DNA of 7,045 nucleotides from an uncultured Aliiroseovarius sp. GTDB lineage: Bacteria; Pseudomonadota; Alphaproteobacteria; Rhodobacterales; Rhodobacteraceae. Below are positions 1 to 5,726 of this stretch, piece after piece (positions within the stretch are counted from its first letter, which is position 1; the number at the start of each line of letters is the position of its first letter). A program made the translations under genes and the position numbers. The notes beneath the pieces were generated by a model. It saw only the letters and a list, made by a program, of their open reading frames with translations. It had not been told where the DNA came from and did no database searches. The stretch is taken from positions 1 to 7,045 of the forward strand of contig CALJDH010000113.1 of assembly GCA_938023895.1 (NCBI GenBank), in the 5' to 3' direction.

Positions 1-59
1 ATGGACCATACGCTGTCGTATGACATGATCACCGATCAGGGACCGCGACGCGCCCAGCG
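1..59. other. Left edge, no assignable gene
   Basis: This short edge segment cannot be assigned. On the minus strand an ATG at 26-24 opens a frame (MSYDSVWS) that runs off the window, but it has no clear Shine-Dalgarno sequence. On the plus strand, frame 1 is open from base 1 to a TAA at 85-87 and overlaps the end of the dehalogenase gene. Either could be the tip of a neighbouring gene. A small inverted repeat, TGATC-ACC-GATCA, lies at 26-38 with no T-tract beside it. Confidence 0.3.
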
Positions 60-743
60 TCACCCGGAAAACGACGCCAGCGCATAATCCGCCACATCCT
101 GTAGGCTTTTGCCGCGCGCCATTGGCTCGACGCCTAACCGCTCCATCGGCAGGCCATAGCGGTTCAGCCAGATCGTGTGATAGCCAAACCACGTGGCGCC
201 GCAAATGTCCCAGCAGTTGGACGACACGAACAGGATCTCTGACGCGTCACAACCGAACGCATCCGGGCCCATCTGATAGGCCTCGGGCGCGGTTTTGAAA
301 TTGCCCACGGTGTCGACGGACAACACGTGGTCCAGCAGCCCGTCCAGCCCTGCGGCCTCCAACGCGCTGTCGAGCATCGCAGGCGTTCCGTTCGACAGGA
401 TCGCCATCGGCACCCCGGCCTCTTTCAGACGGGTCAGCTGGGCATGATTTTCCTCGAACGCGGTTAGCTTTTCGTAGGCACCCATCAGGGCTGCACGTTG
501 CGCAGCGCTCGGTGCGACCCCATGCAGTTCGCAGGCATAGTCCAACCCATCCCCCGTCACCTGCCAGAAATCGGCGTAACGGTCGCACATCGTGCGCAGA
601 CGTGTGTACTCGATCTGTTTATCGCGCCATGTGACGGCGATGTCCGTCCCCTTGCCGGGGAAGAACTGCTCGGCCAAGGCGCCGACCGAATAGACATCCA
701 GAAGGGTGCCGTAGGCGTCGAAGGCAATCGCTTTGATGGGCAT
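60..743 (-). CDS. L-2-haloacid dehalogenase (HAD type II)
   Basis: The 227-aa product is a HAD-superfamily hydrolase of the L-2-haloacid dehalogenase type. This family replaces the halogen of L-2-haloalkanoates with hydroxyl, inverting the configuration, through an aspartyl ester in the cytoplasm. The sequence carries the nucleophile D9 in FDAYGT, with T13; R40; S117-N118 in ILSNGT; K150; Y156; and the diagnostic SSNxxD block at 174-179 followed by GATWFGYHTIWLNR. These positions match the well-studied Pseudomonas enzyme (D10, T14, R41, S118, K151, Y157, S175, N177, D180) with a constant offset of one, so the active site is complete. Length is normal for the family. The start at 743 is preferred over an in-frame ATG at 767 because AAGGA lies 8 nt upstream of 743 and the shorter protein begins right before the first beta strand. 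The gene follows ilvD and its terminator. The natural substrate could be a non-halogenated acid. Confidence 0.9.
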   Translation of the reverse strand: MPIKAIAFDAYGTLLDVYSVGALAEQFFPGKGTDIAVTWRDKQIEYTRLRTMCDRYADFWQVTGDGLDYACELHGVAPSAAQRAALMGAYEKLTAFEENHAQLTRLKEAGVPMAILSNGTPAMLDSALEAAGLDGLLDHVLSVDTVGNFKTAPEAYQMGPDAFGCDASEILFVSSNCWDICGATWFGYHTIWLNRYGLPMERLGVEPMARGKSLQDVADYALASFSG

Positions 744-756
744 GGGGGGGGTCCTT
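744..756 (-). promoter_or_regulatory. SD and C8 spacer of the dehalogenase gene
   Basis: Reading the minus strand, AAGGA (756-752) is followed by exactly eight C residues (751-744) and then ATG. The placement settles the start at 743. The spacer is a pure homopolymer, which is unusual. Confidence 0.6.
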
Positions 757-800
757 TCCGTTCGCATCCTTAGCCTAGGGGCAGATAGGGCGGTCGGGAA

Positions 801-840
801 AGGGAAAACGGGCGCGTGGGTATTCCTACCTACGCGCCCG
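801..840 (-). terminator. Intrinsic terminator of ilvD
   Basis: Bases 809-817 (CGGGCGCGT) pair perfectly with 832-840. After one mismatched position (818/831, a G-T wobble in the plus strand and C-A in the minus transcript) the stem continues with four more pairs, leaving a TTCC or GGAA tetraloop. On the minus strand the hairpin is followed by TTTTCCCT, and it begins 7 nt after the ilvD stop codon. This is a typical rho-independent terminator for ilvD. It suggests that the downstream dehalogenase gene is transcribed mostly from its own promoter. Confidence 0.85.
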
Positions 841-847
841 GTTGTAT

Positions 848-2683
848 TTAGTCGATGACGCGCACAGCGCCTTTTGCAGCCGACGAGGCCAGCATCGCAT
901 AGGCTTTCAGCGCCTTGGACACTTTGCGTTTGCGCGGCTCGGCAGGCACCCAGCCTTTCTTGTCTTGCTCGGCACGGCGGGCGGCCATTTCCTCGTCCGA
1001 GATGGCAAGGTTGATGGTGCGGTTCGGGATGTCGATCTCGATCTTGTCGCCGTCTTGTACCAGACCGATTGCGCCACCTTCGGCAGCCTCTGGCGAGGCG
1101 TGGCCAATCGACAGGCCCGAGGTCCCGCCCGAGAAGCGACCGTCCGTCAGCAGCGCACAGGCTTTGCCCAGACCCTTCGATTTCAGATAGCTGGTCGGGT
1201 ACAGCATTTCCTGCATCCCCGGACCACCACGCGGGCCTTCGTAACGGATCACAACCACGTCGCCTTCCTTGACCTTGCCGGTCAAGATGTTGTTCACGGC
1301 GGCGTCTTGACTTTCGCAGACATGCGCGGTGCCGGTGAAGGTCAGGATGCTTTCATCCACACCTGCGGTTTTAACGATGCAGCCGTCTTCGGCAATGTTG
1401 CCGAACAGAACTGCCAGACCACCGTCTTTCGAGAACGCATGCTCCGCCGAGCGGATCACGCCGCCTTCGCGGTCGGTATCCAGTTCCTTGTAGCGGTTCT
1501 GGGTCGAGAACGCCTGCGTGGTGCGCACGCCACCGGGGGCCGCCTTGAACAGTTCTTCCGCAGCGGGATTATTTGCGACCTTGATGTCCCATTTGGCAAT
1601 CGCTTCACCCATGGTGGACGAATGCACGGTCGGCACGTCATTGTGCAGCAAACCAGCGCGGCTGAGTTCACCAAGGATCGAGAAGATGCCACCGGCGCGG
1701 TGCACGTCTTCCATGTGGACGTTGTGAATGTTCGGCGCGACCTTGCAGAGGCACGGCACTTTGCGCGACAGGCGGTCCATGTCGGTCATGTCGAAATCAA
1801 CTTCGCCTTCGTTGGCGATGGCCAGCAGGTGCAGAACCGTGTTGGTCGAGCCACCCATGGCGATGTCCAGCGACATGGCGTTTTCGAACGCTTCAAAGGT
1901 TGCAATCTCGCGCGGCAGCAGGCCTTTTTCCTCGTCCTGATAGTGGCGCTTGGTGATTTCAACGATCTTGCGGCCTGCTTCAAGGAACAGGTGCTTACGA
2001 TCCGCGTGGGTCGCCAGCGTCGAGCCGTTGCCCGGCAACGCCAGACCCAGCGCCTCGGCCAGACAGTTCATCGAGTTCGCAGTGAACATGCCCGAGCACG
2101 ACCCGCAGGTCGGGCAGGCGTTTTCTTCGATGTGCTGAACCTGCTCGTCAGTGTATTTGTCATCGGCGGCAGCAACCATCGCGTCCACAAGGTCGATCTT
2201 CTTGGCGTCCAGATCGGCAATGTCGATCTTGCCCGCTTCCATCGGGCCACCGGACACGAAGATCACCGGGATGTTCAGGCGCATCGCGGCCATCAGCATG
2301 CCGGGGGTGATCTTGTCACAGTTCGAGATACAGACCATCGCGTCGGCGCAGTGGGCGTTGACCATGTACTCGACCGAATCCGCAATCACTTCGCGCGAGG
2401 GCAGCGAATACAGCATCCCGTCATGGCCCATCGCAATCCCGTCATCAACGGCGATGGTGTTGAATTCCTTGGCGACGCCGCCTGCGGCCTCAACCTCGCG
2501 GGCGACCATCTGGCCCAGATCTTTCAGGTGGACGTGACCCGGCACGAACTGCGTAAAGCTGTTCACGATGGCGATGATCGGCTTGCCGAAATCGCTGTCG
2601 GTCATGCCGGTTGCGCGCCAAAGGCCACGGGCACCAGCCATGTTGCGGCCATGTGTAGAAGTTCTGGATCTGTAAGCAGGCAT
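848..2683 (-). CDS. ilvD: Dihydroxy-acid dehydratase IlvD
   Basis: The 611-aa product is dihydroxy-acid dehydratase, which removes water from 2,3-dihydroxy-isovalerate and 2,3-dihydroxy-3-methylvalerate to give the 2-keto acids leading to valine, leucine and isoleucine. Visible marks are the N-terminus [20 protein letters not shown], the Mg-binding DD at 80-81, the cluster and signature motif NCDKITPG at 121-128 (C122, D123, K124), CPTCGSC at 190-196, and the C-terminal signature [18 protein letters not shown] with its catalytic serine. Length and sequence follow the E. coli IlvD (616 aa) closely from end to end. The start at 2683 is chosen because it matches the conserved family N-terminus; AAGGG lies 10 nt upstream. 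An in-frame extension up to 2803 does not resemble the family. As in E. coli, PGH stands where [2Fe-2S] dehydratases have a cysteine (PCN), which suggests the oxygen-sensitive cluster type. The gene is divergent from the epimerase gene. Confidence 0.97.
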   Translation of the reverse strand: MPAYRSRTSTHGRNMAGARGLWRATGMTDSDFGKPIIAIVNSFTQFVPGHVHLKDLGQMVAREVEAAGGVAKEFNTIAVDDGIAMGHDGMLYSLPSREVIADSVEYMVNAHCADAMVCISNCDKITPGMLMAAMRLNIPVIFVSGGPMEAGKIDIADLDAKKIDLVDAMVAAADDKYTDEQVQHIEENACPTCGSCSGMFTANSMNCLAEALGLALPGNGSTLATHADRKHLFLEAGRKIVEITKRHYQDEEKGLLPREIATFEAFENAMSLDIAMGGSTNTVLHLLAIANEGEVDFDMTDMDRLSRKVPCLCKVAPNIHNVHMEDVHRAGGIFSILGELSRAGLLHNDVPTVHSSTMGEAIAKWDIKVANNPAAEELFKAAPGGVRTTQAFSTQNRYKELDTDREGGVIRSAEHAFSKDGGLAVLFGNIAEDGCIVKTAGVDESILTFTGTAHVCESQDAAVNNILTGKVKEGDVVVIRYEGPRGGPGMQEMLYPTSYLKSKGLGKACALLTDGRFSGGTSGLSIGHASPEAAEGGAIGLVQDGDKIEIDIPNRTINLAISDEEMAARRAEQDKKGWVPAEPRKRKVSKALKAYAMLASSAAKGAVRVID

Positions 2684-2723
2684 GCGGTTCCCACCCTTAT
2701 CTGAATGTTCCTGTCTGGCAGCG

Positions 2724-2751
2724 ATTATCACCTCGCGCACCTTGAAACCAG
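2724..2751 (-). promoter_or_regulatory. Possible ilvD promoter
   Basis: On the minus strand a good -10 hexamer, GATAAT, occupies 2729-2724, about 40 nt upstream of the ilvD start. The best -35 at a fitting distance is CTGGTT (2751-2746, 16-nt spacer), which is a poor match. The -10 and its position are persuasive; the -35 is not. Confidence 0.3.
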
Positions 2752-2798
2752 AGCAGATTGACATCCACACAGGCTTTGCGCGGTGAACGCGGTGTCTT

Positions 2799-2813
2799 GC
2801 CAAGGCGCTTGGC
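2799..2813. repeat. Inverted repeat, possible operator
   Basis: GCCAAG (2799-2804), a 3-nt centre GCG, and CTTGGC (2808-2813) form a perfect inverted repeat in the divergent region between ilvD and the epimerase gene. It overlaps the possible -35 of the epimerase promoter, the usual place for a repressor site. No T-tract follows, so it is not a terminator. A chance origin cannot be excluded. Confidence 0.35.
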
Positions 2814-2837
2814 GCTGGGGTACGCGGCGTCTAGGGT
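2809..2837 (+). promoter_or_regulatory. Possible promoter of the epimerase gene
   Basis: TTGGCG (2809-2814) and TAGGGT (2832-2837) are separated by 17 nt. They keep the key TTG of a -35 and the TA...T of a -10. Transcription would start roughly 25 to 30 nt before the ATG. A perfect TTGACA at 2758-2763 has no usable -10 at 16 to 18 nt, so it is less likely. Confidence 0.3.
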
Positions 2838-2870
2838 TGAAACAGACGATTTCAGAAAAGGTCATTTTCA

Positions 2871-3890
2871 ATGGGTAAACGTAAGGTTCTTGTGACGGGC
2901 TCGGCCGGATTTATCGGCTATCACCTGTCAAAACTTCTGCTGGAAGAGGGCTTTCGTGTCCACGGTTTCGACGGGATGACGGATTATTATGACGTCACCC
3001 TGAAACAGCGCCGGCACCAGATGCTTTTGCAGAATGAAGGCTTCTCGGCCACTGAAGGAATGTTGGAAAATCTTGAGCTGTTCGACCAGATGGCGGATGC
3101 ATTTGAGCCCGACATCATTGTGCATCTCGCCGCACAGGCCGGGGTGCGCTACAGCCTTGAAAACCCACGCGCCTATATCGACTCGAACGTCGTCGGCACC
3201 TTCAACGTGATGGAGGCCGCCCGCCGTCACGAGGTCGACCACCTGCTGATGGCCTCGACCAGTTCCGTCTACGGCGCCAACGACGAGATGCCGTTTACGG
3301 AAACGGAAAAGGCCGACACACCGCTGACCATCTATGCCGCGACCAAGAAGGCCAATGAAGCCATGGCGCATAGCTATGCGCATCTGTGGAACATTCCCTC
3401 TACCATGTTCCGTTTCTTCACCGTCTATGGCCCGTGGGGCCGCCCTGACATGGCGCTGTTTAAGTTCACCAAGGGGATCATCGACGGCACGCCCATCGAC
3501 ATTTACAACAACGGCGACATGTTCCGCGACTTCACCTATGTGGAGGATCTGGTCCGTGGTATCCGCCTGTTGATCGACAGCCCTCCGGTGCGCCCAGACA
3601 GCAAGGACGAGATCGAGGACGGCGACAGCCTGTCCCCCGCCGCGCCCTATCGTGTGGTGAATGTCGGAAACTCGGACAAGGTCCGTCTGCTGGATTTCGT
3701 CGAGGCGATCGAGGACGCCTTGGGCAAGAAAGCCGAGCGCAATTACATGGAGATGCAGAAAGGCGATGTGCCAGCCACTTGGGCGGATGCGACCTTGCTT
3801 CAGCGCCTTACCGGGTATCGCCCAGCGACGGATTTCCGCGACGGGGTGAACCGCTTCGTGGCATGGTATCGCGACTACTACAAAGTTTAA
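2871..3890 (+). CDS. UDP-glucuronate 4-epimerase-like NAD-dependent epimerase
   Basis: The 339-aa product is an extended short-chain dehydrogenase/reductase that most resembles UDP-glucuronate 4-epimerases, which interconvert UDP-glucuronate and UDP-galacturonate for capsule, LPS or exopolysaccharide. The NAD-binding Rossmann motif TGSAGFIG lies at 9-16, HLAAQAGVRYSLENP at 85-99, the catalytic serine region STSSVYG at 129-135, and the catalytic pair Y155-xxx-K159 in IYAATKKANE. RFFTVYGPWGRPDMALFKFT (181-200), DFTYVEDLVRG (220-230) and the C-terminal FVAWYRDYYKV are hallmarks of this subgroup. The length is standard. The start is supported by AAAAGG (2856-2861) 9 nt upstream. The gene appears monocistronic, divergent from ilvD and convergent with the spike genes. 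Assignment to the uronate subgroup is strong on sequence; the exact sugar has not been tested. Confidence 0.9.
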   Translation: MGKRKVLVTGSAGFIGYHLSKLLLEEGFRVHGFDGMTDYYDVTLKQRRHQMLLQNEGFSATEGMLENLELFDQMADAFEPDIIVHLAAQAGVRYSLENPRAYIDSNVVGTFNVMEAARRHEVDHLLMASTSSVYGANDEMPFTETEKADTPLTIYAATKKANEAMAHSYAHLWNIPSTMFRFFTVYGPWGRPDMALFKFTKGIIDGTPIDIYNNGDMFRDFTYVEDLVRGIRLLIDSPPVRPDSKDEIEDGDSLSPAAPYRVVNVGNSDKVRLLDFVEAIEDALGKKAERNYMEMQKGDVPATWADATLLQRLTGYRPATDFRDGVNRFVAWYRDYYKV

Positions 3891-3907
3891 GCCCCTGCGA
3901 AATAAGC

Positions 3908-3934
3908 AAAACCCGCCACACTCGGGCGGGTTTT
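3908..3934. terminator. Bidirectional intrinsic terminator
   Basis: AAAACCCGCC (3908-3917), a 7-nt loop, and GGCGGGTTTT (3925-3934) form a 10-bp stem whose outer pairs are A-T on both sides. Each strand therefore ends in a GC-rich hairpin followed by T residues. It lies 17 nt after the epimerase stop and about 35 nt after the spike fibre stop on the other strand, and so can end transcription of both converging units. Confidence 0.88.
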
Positions 3935-3968
3935 GAGAACTCTAGAATCGGGACAGCCACACAAAAGG

Positions 3969-4784
3969 TCACAGCGTTACACCGATCCTGTTGGCCATCC
4001 AACTTTCCAATTGATCGATTTGCGCGGCATCGGGCTGCGTTGCCGGATCATTCCAAACCTGCAATCCAAACAGGCGGAATGCGCCCGGCATACTTGCCCC
4101 GCTGACACCAATGCCGACTCGCAAAGGCTGAGCATCGGTAAATTCGCTGGTCAGGTTCTGGGTCGTGTTTAAGACAACATTGCCATCCATCCGAATGATC
4201 ACCTGCCCCGAGGTCGCCTGCAACGTCACAACACGCTTTTGATGACCACCGTAAGGGGGCTGAGCGCTCACGTGGGAAATACTCACGCTCTTTTCGCTCA
4301 GTCGGCTCAGATACTGCAAACGGTCGATGGAAGGGCGCGAGCCGATCGACATTGCATTGATCGAATTCTTGCTAATCTCGGCAAAGTTCACACGCCCCGT
4401 CCCTTCGGTCGCCAGCATCTGATAGCCGATGACCATCGTCGTTGGGTTCCCAATCCGCAGAATCGGCGCCGAGATCAGACCGTCATCCACCCCATCCATC
4501 TCAATCCAATGGAAGGTGCCATCCGTGCGATAGCTTGGGCGCTCAGCGCTGGTTGTCTGGCTCAGATCCAGCCCGTTCGGCGTTTCATCCTGCCAAAGGC
4601 CTACCGGCTGGTTATCCGCCGTCACAGAAGTCGTCCCTGCATCGTCTTGATAAAGCAGCGCCGTGTTCCCCGGATCAAACATCGCAGACGGTGCAAGTTG
4701 TAGGGGAGTGAACGGCCCCGGTGAGGGCGAAGACCCAGCGCTTCGCAGGGCCACCGCCGGGAGCTCAAAACCCAATGGCAGCAT
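3969..4784 (-). CDS. ghsB: GTA-like head-spike fibre protein, lectin-like fold
   Basis: The 271-aa product resembles the spike fibre proteins of Rhodobacterales GTAs and related phages (GhsB, Rcc01080 in R. capsulatus), which project from the capsid and bind surface polysaccharide. Residues 1-34 form a Pro/Ser-rich, low-complexity stretch likely to anchor on the spike base. Residues 35-103 hold the recurrent block seen in alphaproteobacterial phage/GTA receptor-binding proteins: MFDPGNTALLYQDDAGTT, then PVGLWQDETPNGLDLSQTT, RPSYRTDGT and WIEMDGVDDGL. Residues of about 104-245 alternate hydrophobic strands, with VVTLQATSGQVIIRMDGNVV at 185-204, as in concanavalin/LamG beta-sandwiches. A closing helix lies near 251-266. 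No signal peptide or membrane segment is visible. The start codon shares one base with the stop of the spike base gene (TGATG) and has no Shine-Dalgarno sequence, so translation is probably coupled. The symbol is given by resemblance recalled from memory; a phage fibre of the same fold is the alternative. Confidence 0.72.
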   Translation of the reverse strand: MLPLGFELPAVALRSAGSSPSPGPFTPLQLAPSAMFDPGNTALLYQDDAGTTSVTADNQPVGLWQDETPNGLDLSQTTSAERPSYRTDGTFHWIEMDGVDDGLISAPILRIGNPTTMVIGYQMLATEGTGRVNFAEISKNSINAMSIGSRPSIDRLQYLSRLSEKSVSISHVSAQPPYGGHQKRVVTLQATSGQVIIRMDGNVVLNTTQNLTSEFTDAQPLRVGIGVSGASMPGAFRLFGLQVWNDPATQPDAAQIDQLESWMANRIGVTL

Positions 4785-5050
4785 CAGATCAACACAAACG
4801 CATGAATGCCCGACGCGGTTGTGCCCGTCGACCGAACCTTGCGTACACCGACCGGCAGGATCGCGTTATCACCAACCGTCACAGTGCGCACACCGCCTGC
4901 CACGCTTTCAAACGAAACGGCGCCGCCAGTTTCCACATACAGCGACACGGCCACATTGGGCAGATCGCTAAGATCGGACGGCAGAATGGGTTCCATATCG
5001 GTGGCCGGACCGCGCAGGGACGGCATGCGGTTTTCAAAGGGATTGGACAT
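4784..5050 (-). CDS. ghsA: GTA-like head-spike base protein (Rcc01079 type)
   Basis: The 88-aa product matches the small spike base proteins of the RCAP_rcc01079 type, which sit on the GTA capsid and carry the fibre. Characteristic features are an N-terminal NPFENRMPSLRGPATD (3-18), the segment ILPSDLSDLP (22-31), short beta strands through SLYVETGGAVSFESV, and the C-terminal LPVGVRKVRSTGTTASGI (65-82). It has no signal peptide, as expected for a virion protein. AGGAG (5061-5057) 6 nt before the ATG is a clear ribosome binding site, and the gene leads the two-gene unit. No capsid, portal, terminase or tail gene lies on either side, so the pair stands alone, like the head-spike locus of R. capsulatus, which is separate from the main GTA cluster. 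I saw no CtrA-like TTAA-N7-TTAA site upstream. Family assignment is from recalled sequence patterns. Confidence 0.78.
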   Translation of the reverse strand: MSNPFENRMPSLRGPATDMEPILPSDLSDLPNVAVSLYVETGGAVSFESVAGGVRTVTVGDNAILPVGVRKVRSTGTTASGIHAFVLI

Positions 5051-5366
5051 TGCAAGCTCCTGACAAGTTCACACGCATTCAGGCAACCACAATCAGGGCG
5101 CCTTTGCGTGATGGGATGAAGAGCTTTCTAAGCAGAGGGGTTGAAGAAGGCATAACTGGGCCGAACGCTCCGTTGCGTCGCCTTCAGGGATGCGGGCAAA
5201 ACCTCAGACCCCAGATCGGACAGCTGATCCACGGCCCAAACCGGTCGCGCCGAACAATCCAAAGCTGAAGCGGCGTGTTTGGGAGGCCGCAGAGGCCGCC
5301 ATCACTGTGATAAAACCCAGCAAAGGCGGCACGAAGAGTATTACAAGCGATTCCGACTATCGCCAA
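5051..5366. other. 316-bp region without a convincing gene
   Basis: This stretch must hold the end of the ridA transcript and the promoter of the spike genes, but neither is clear. The only hairpin close to the ridA stop is a 5-bp stem, GCGAT/ATCGC (5347-5363), followed on the minus strand by TTGTAAT, a weak terminator at best. A perfect 11-bp palindrome ATCACTGTGAT lies at 5301-5311, next to an 8-bp direct repeat GAGGCCGC (5283-5290 and 5292-5299). A plus-strand frame from ATG 5190 stays open across the region and on into the antisense of ridA, but it has no proper ribosome binding site and its codons are not biased like those of the neighbouring genes. No good sigma-70 promoter was found for the spike genes. 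Confidence 0.5.
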
Positions 5367-5714
5367 TCAGTCGTCGCAGGCGGCGGTGACGAGCAATTCT
5401 ACCTTCAAAACGTCGCGGGCCAGCTTGGCCTCGCCACAGGCACGAGCGGGTGCGTGGCCTTCGGGCACCCACGCGTCCCAGACCTCGTTCATTTCGGCAA
5501 AGTCGGCCATGTCCGCCAGCCAGATCACGCATTGCAGAATGCGGGTATTGTCGGACCCGGCTTTGGCCAGCAGGTCTTCAACCTTTGCCAGACATTCACG
5601 GGTCTGCTCAGCCACGGTCGGCGCGTCGGACGTCTGGCCGCACAGATAAGCAACGCCGTTGTGCTTGACGATCTTGCTCATGCGTTGGCCGGTTTCGATG
5701 CGGGTGATGGTCAT
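5367..5714 (-). CDS. RidA-family (YoaB-like) imine/enamine deaminase
   Basis: The 115-aa product belongs to the RidA/YjgF/UK114 family of small cytoplasmic trimers that hydrolyse 2-imino acids to 2-keto acids and ammonia. The N-terminus MTITRIETGQRMSKIVKHNG and the segment MNEVWDAWVPEGHAPARA (75-92) are close to the YoaB-like subgroup. R91 and E106 (in KVELLV) stand where RidA R105 and E120 bind and act on the substrate, so the protein should be active and not merely structural. Length is typical of this subgroup (E. coli RidA has 128 aa). It starts 12 nt after the stop of the FAD-dependent oxidoreductase gene, with AGGAG 6 nt upstream of its ATG, and is the last gene of that operon. The context suggests that it clears the imine product of the dehydrogenase. 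I infer this partnership from gene order. Confidence 0.9.
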   Translation of the reverse strand: MTITRIETGQRMSKIVKHNGVAYLCGQTSDAPTVAEQTRECLAKVEDLLAKAGSDNTRILQCVIWLADMADFAEMNEVWDAWVPEGHAPARACGEAKLARDVLKVELLVTAACDD

Positions 5715-5726
5715 GGATATCTCCTG

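Noticed and set aside
26..38. Inverted repeat TGATC-ACC-GATCA after the dehalogenase gene as a terminator
   Set aside because: The arms are only 5 bp, AT-rich, and have no T-tract on the minus strand.
744..767. Upstream ATG of the dehalogenase gene at 767
   Set aside because: The added eight residues (MRTERTPP) fall over the Shine-Dalgarno sequence of the start at 743 and precede the family N-terminus.
842..2704. A 620-codon open frame on the plus strand antisense to ilvD
   Set aside because: It mirrors ilvD almost exactly. The His/Arg-rich translation has no recognisable domain, and such frames arise from the GC-rich codon bias of the real gene.
2758..2763. Perfect TTGACA -35 hexamer
   Set aside because: No usable -10 sequence is found at 16 to 18 nt downstream (the 17-nt position reads CGGTGA).
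2684..2803. N-terminal extension of IlvD by 40 residues
   Set aside because: The extra residues do not resemble IlvD, whereas the methionine at 2683 matches the family N-terminus; the candidate -10 GATAAT also lies inside the extension.
3969..5050. Remnant of a larger prophage
   Set aside because: Both genes look intact, are coupled, and end in a clean terminator. No other phage gene, integrase, tRNA or att-like repeat is seen around them, which fits a dispersed GTA locus better.
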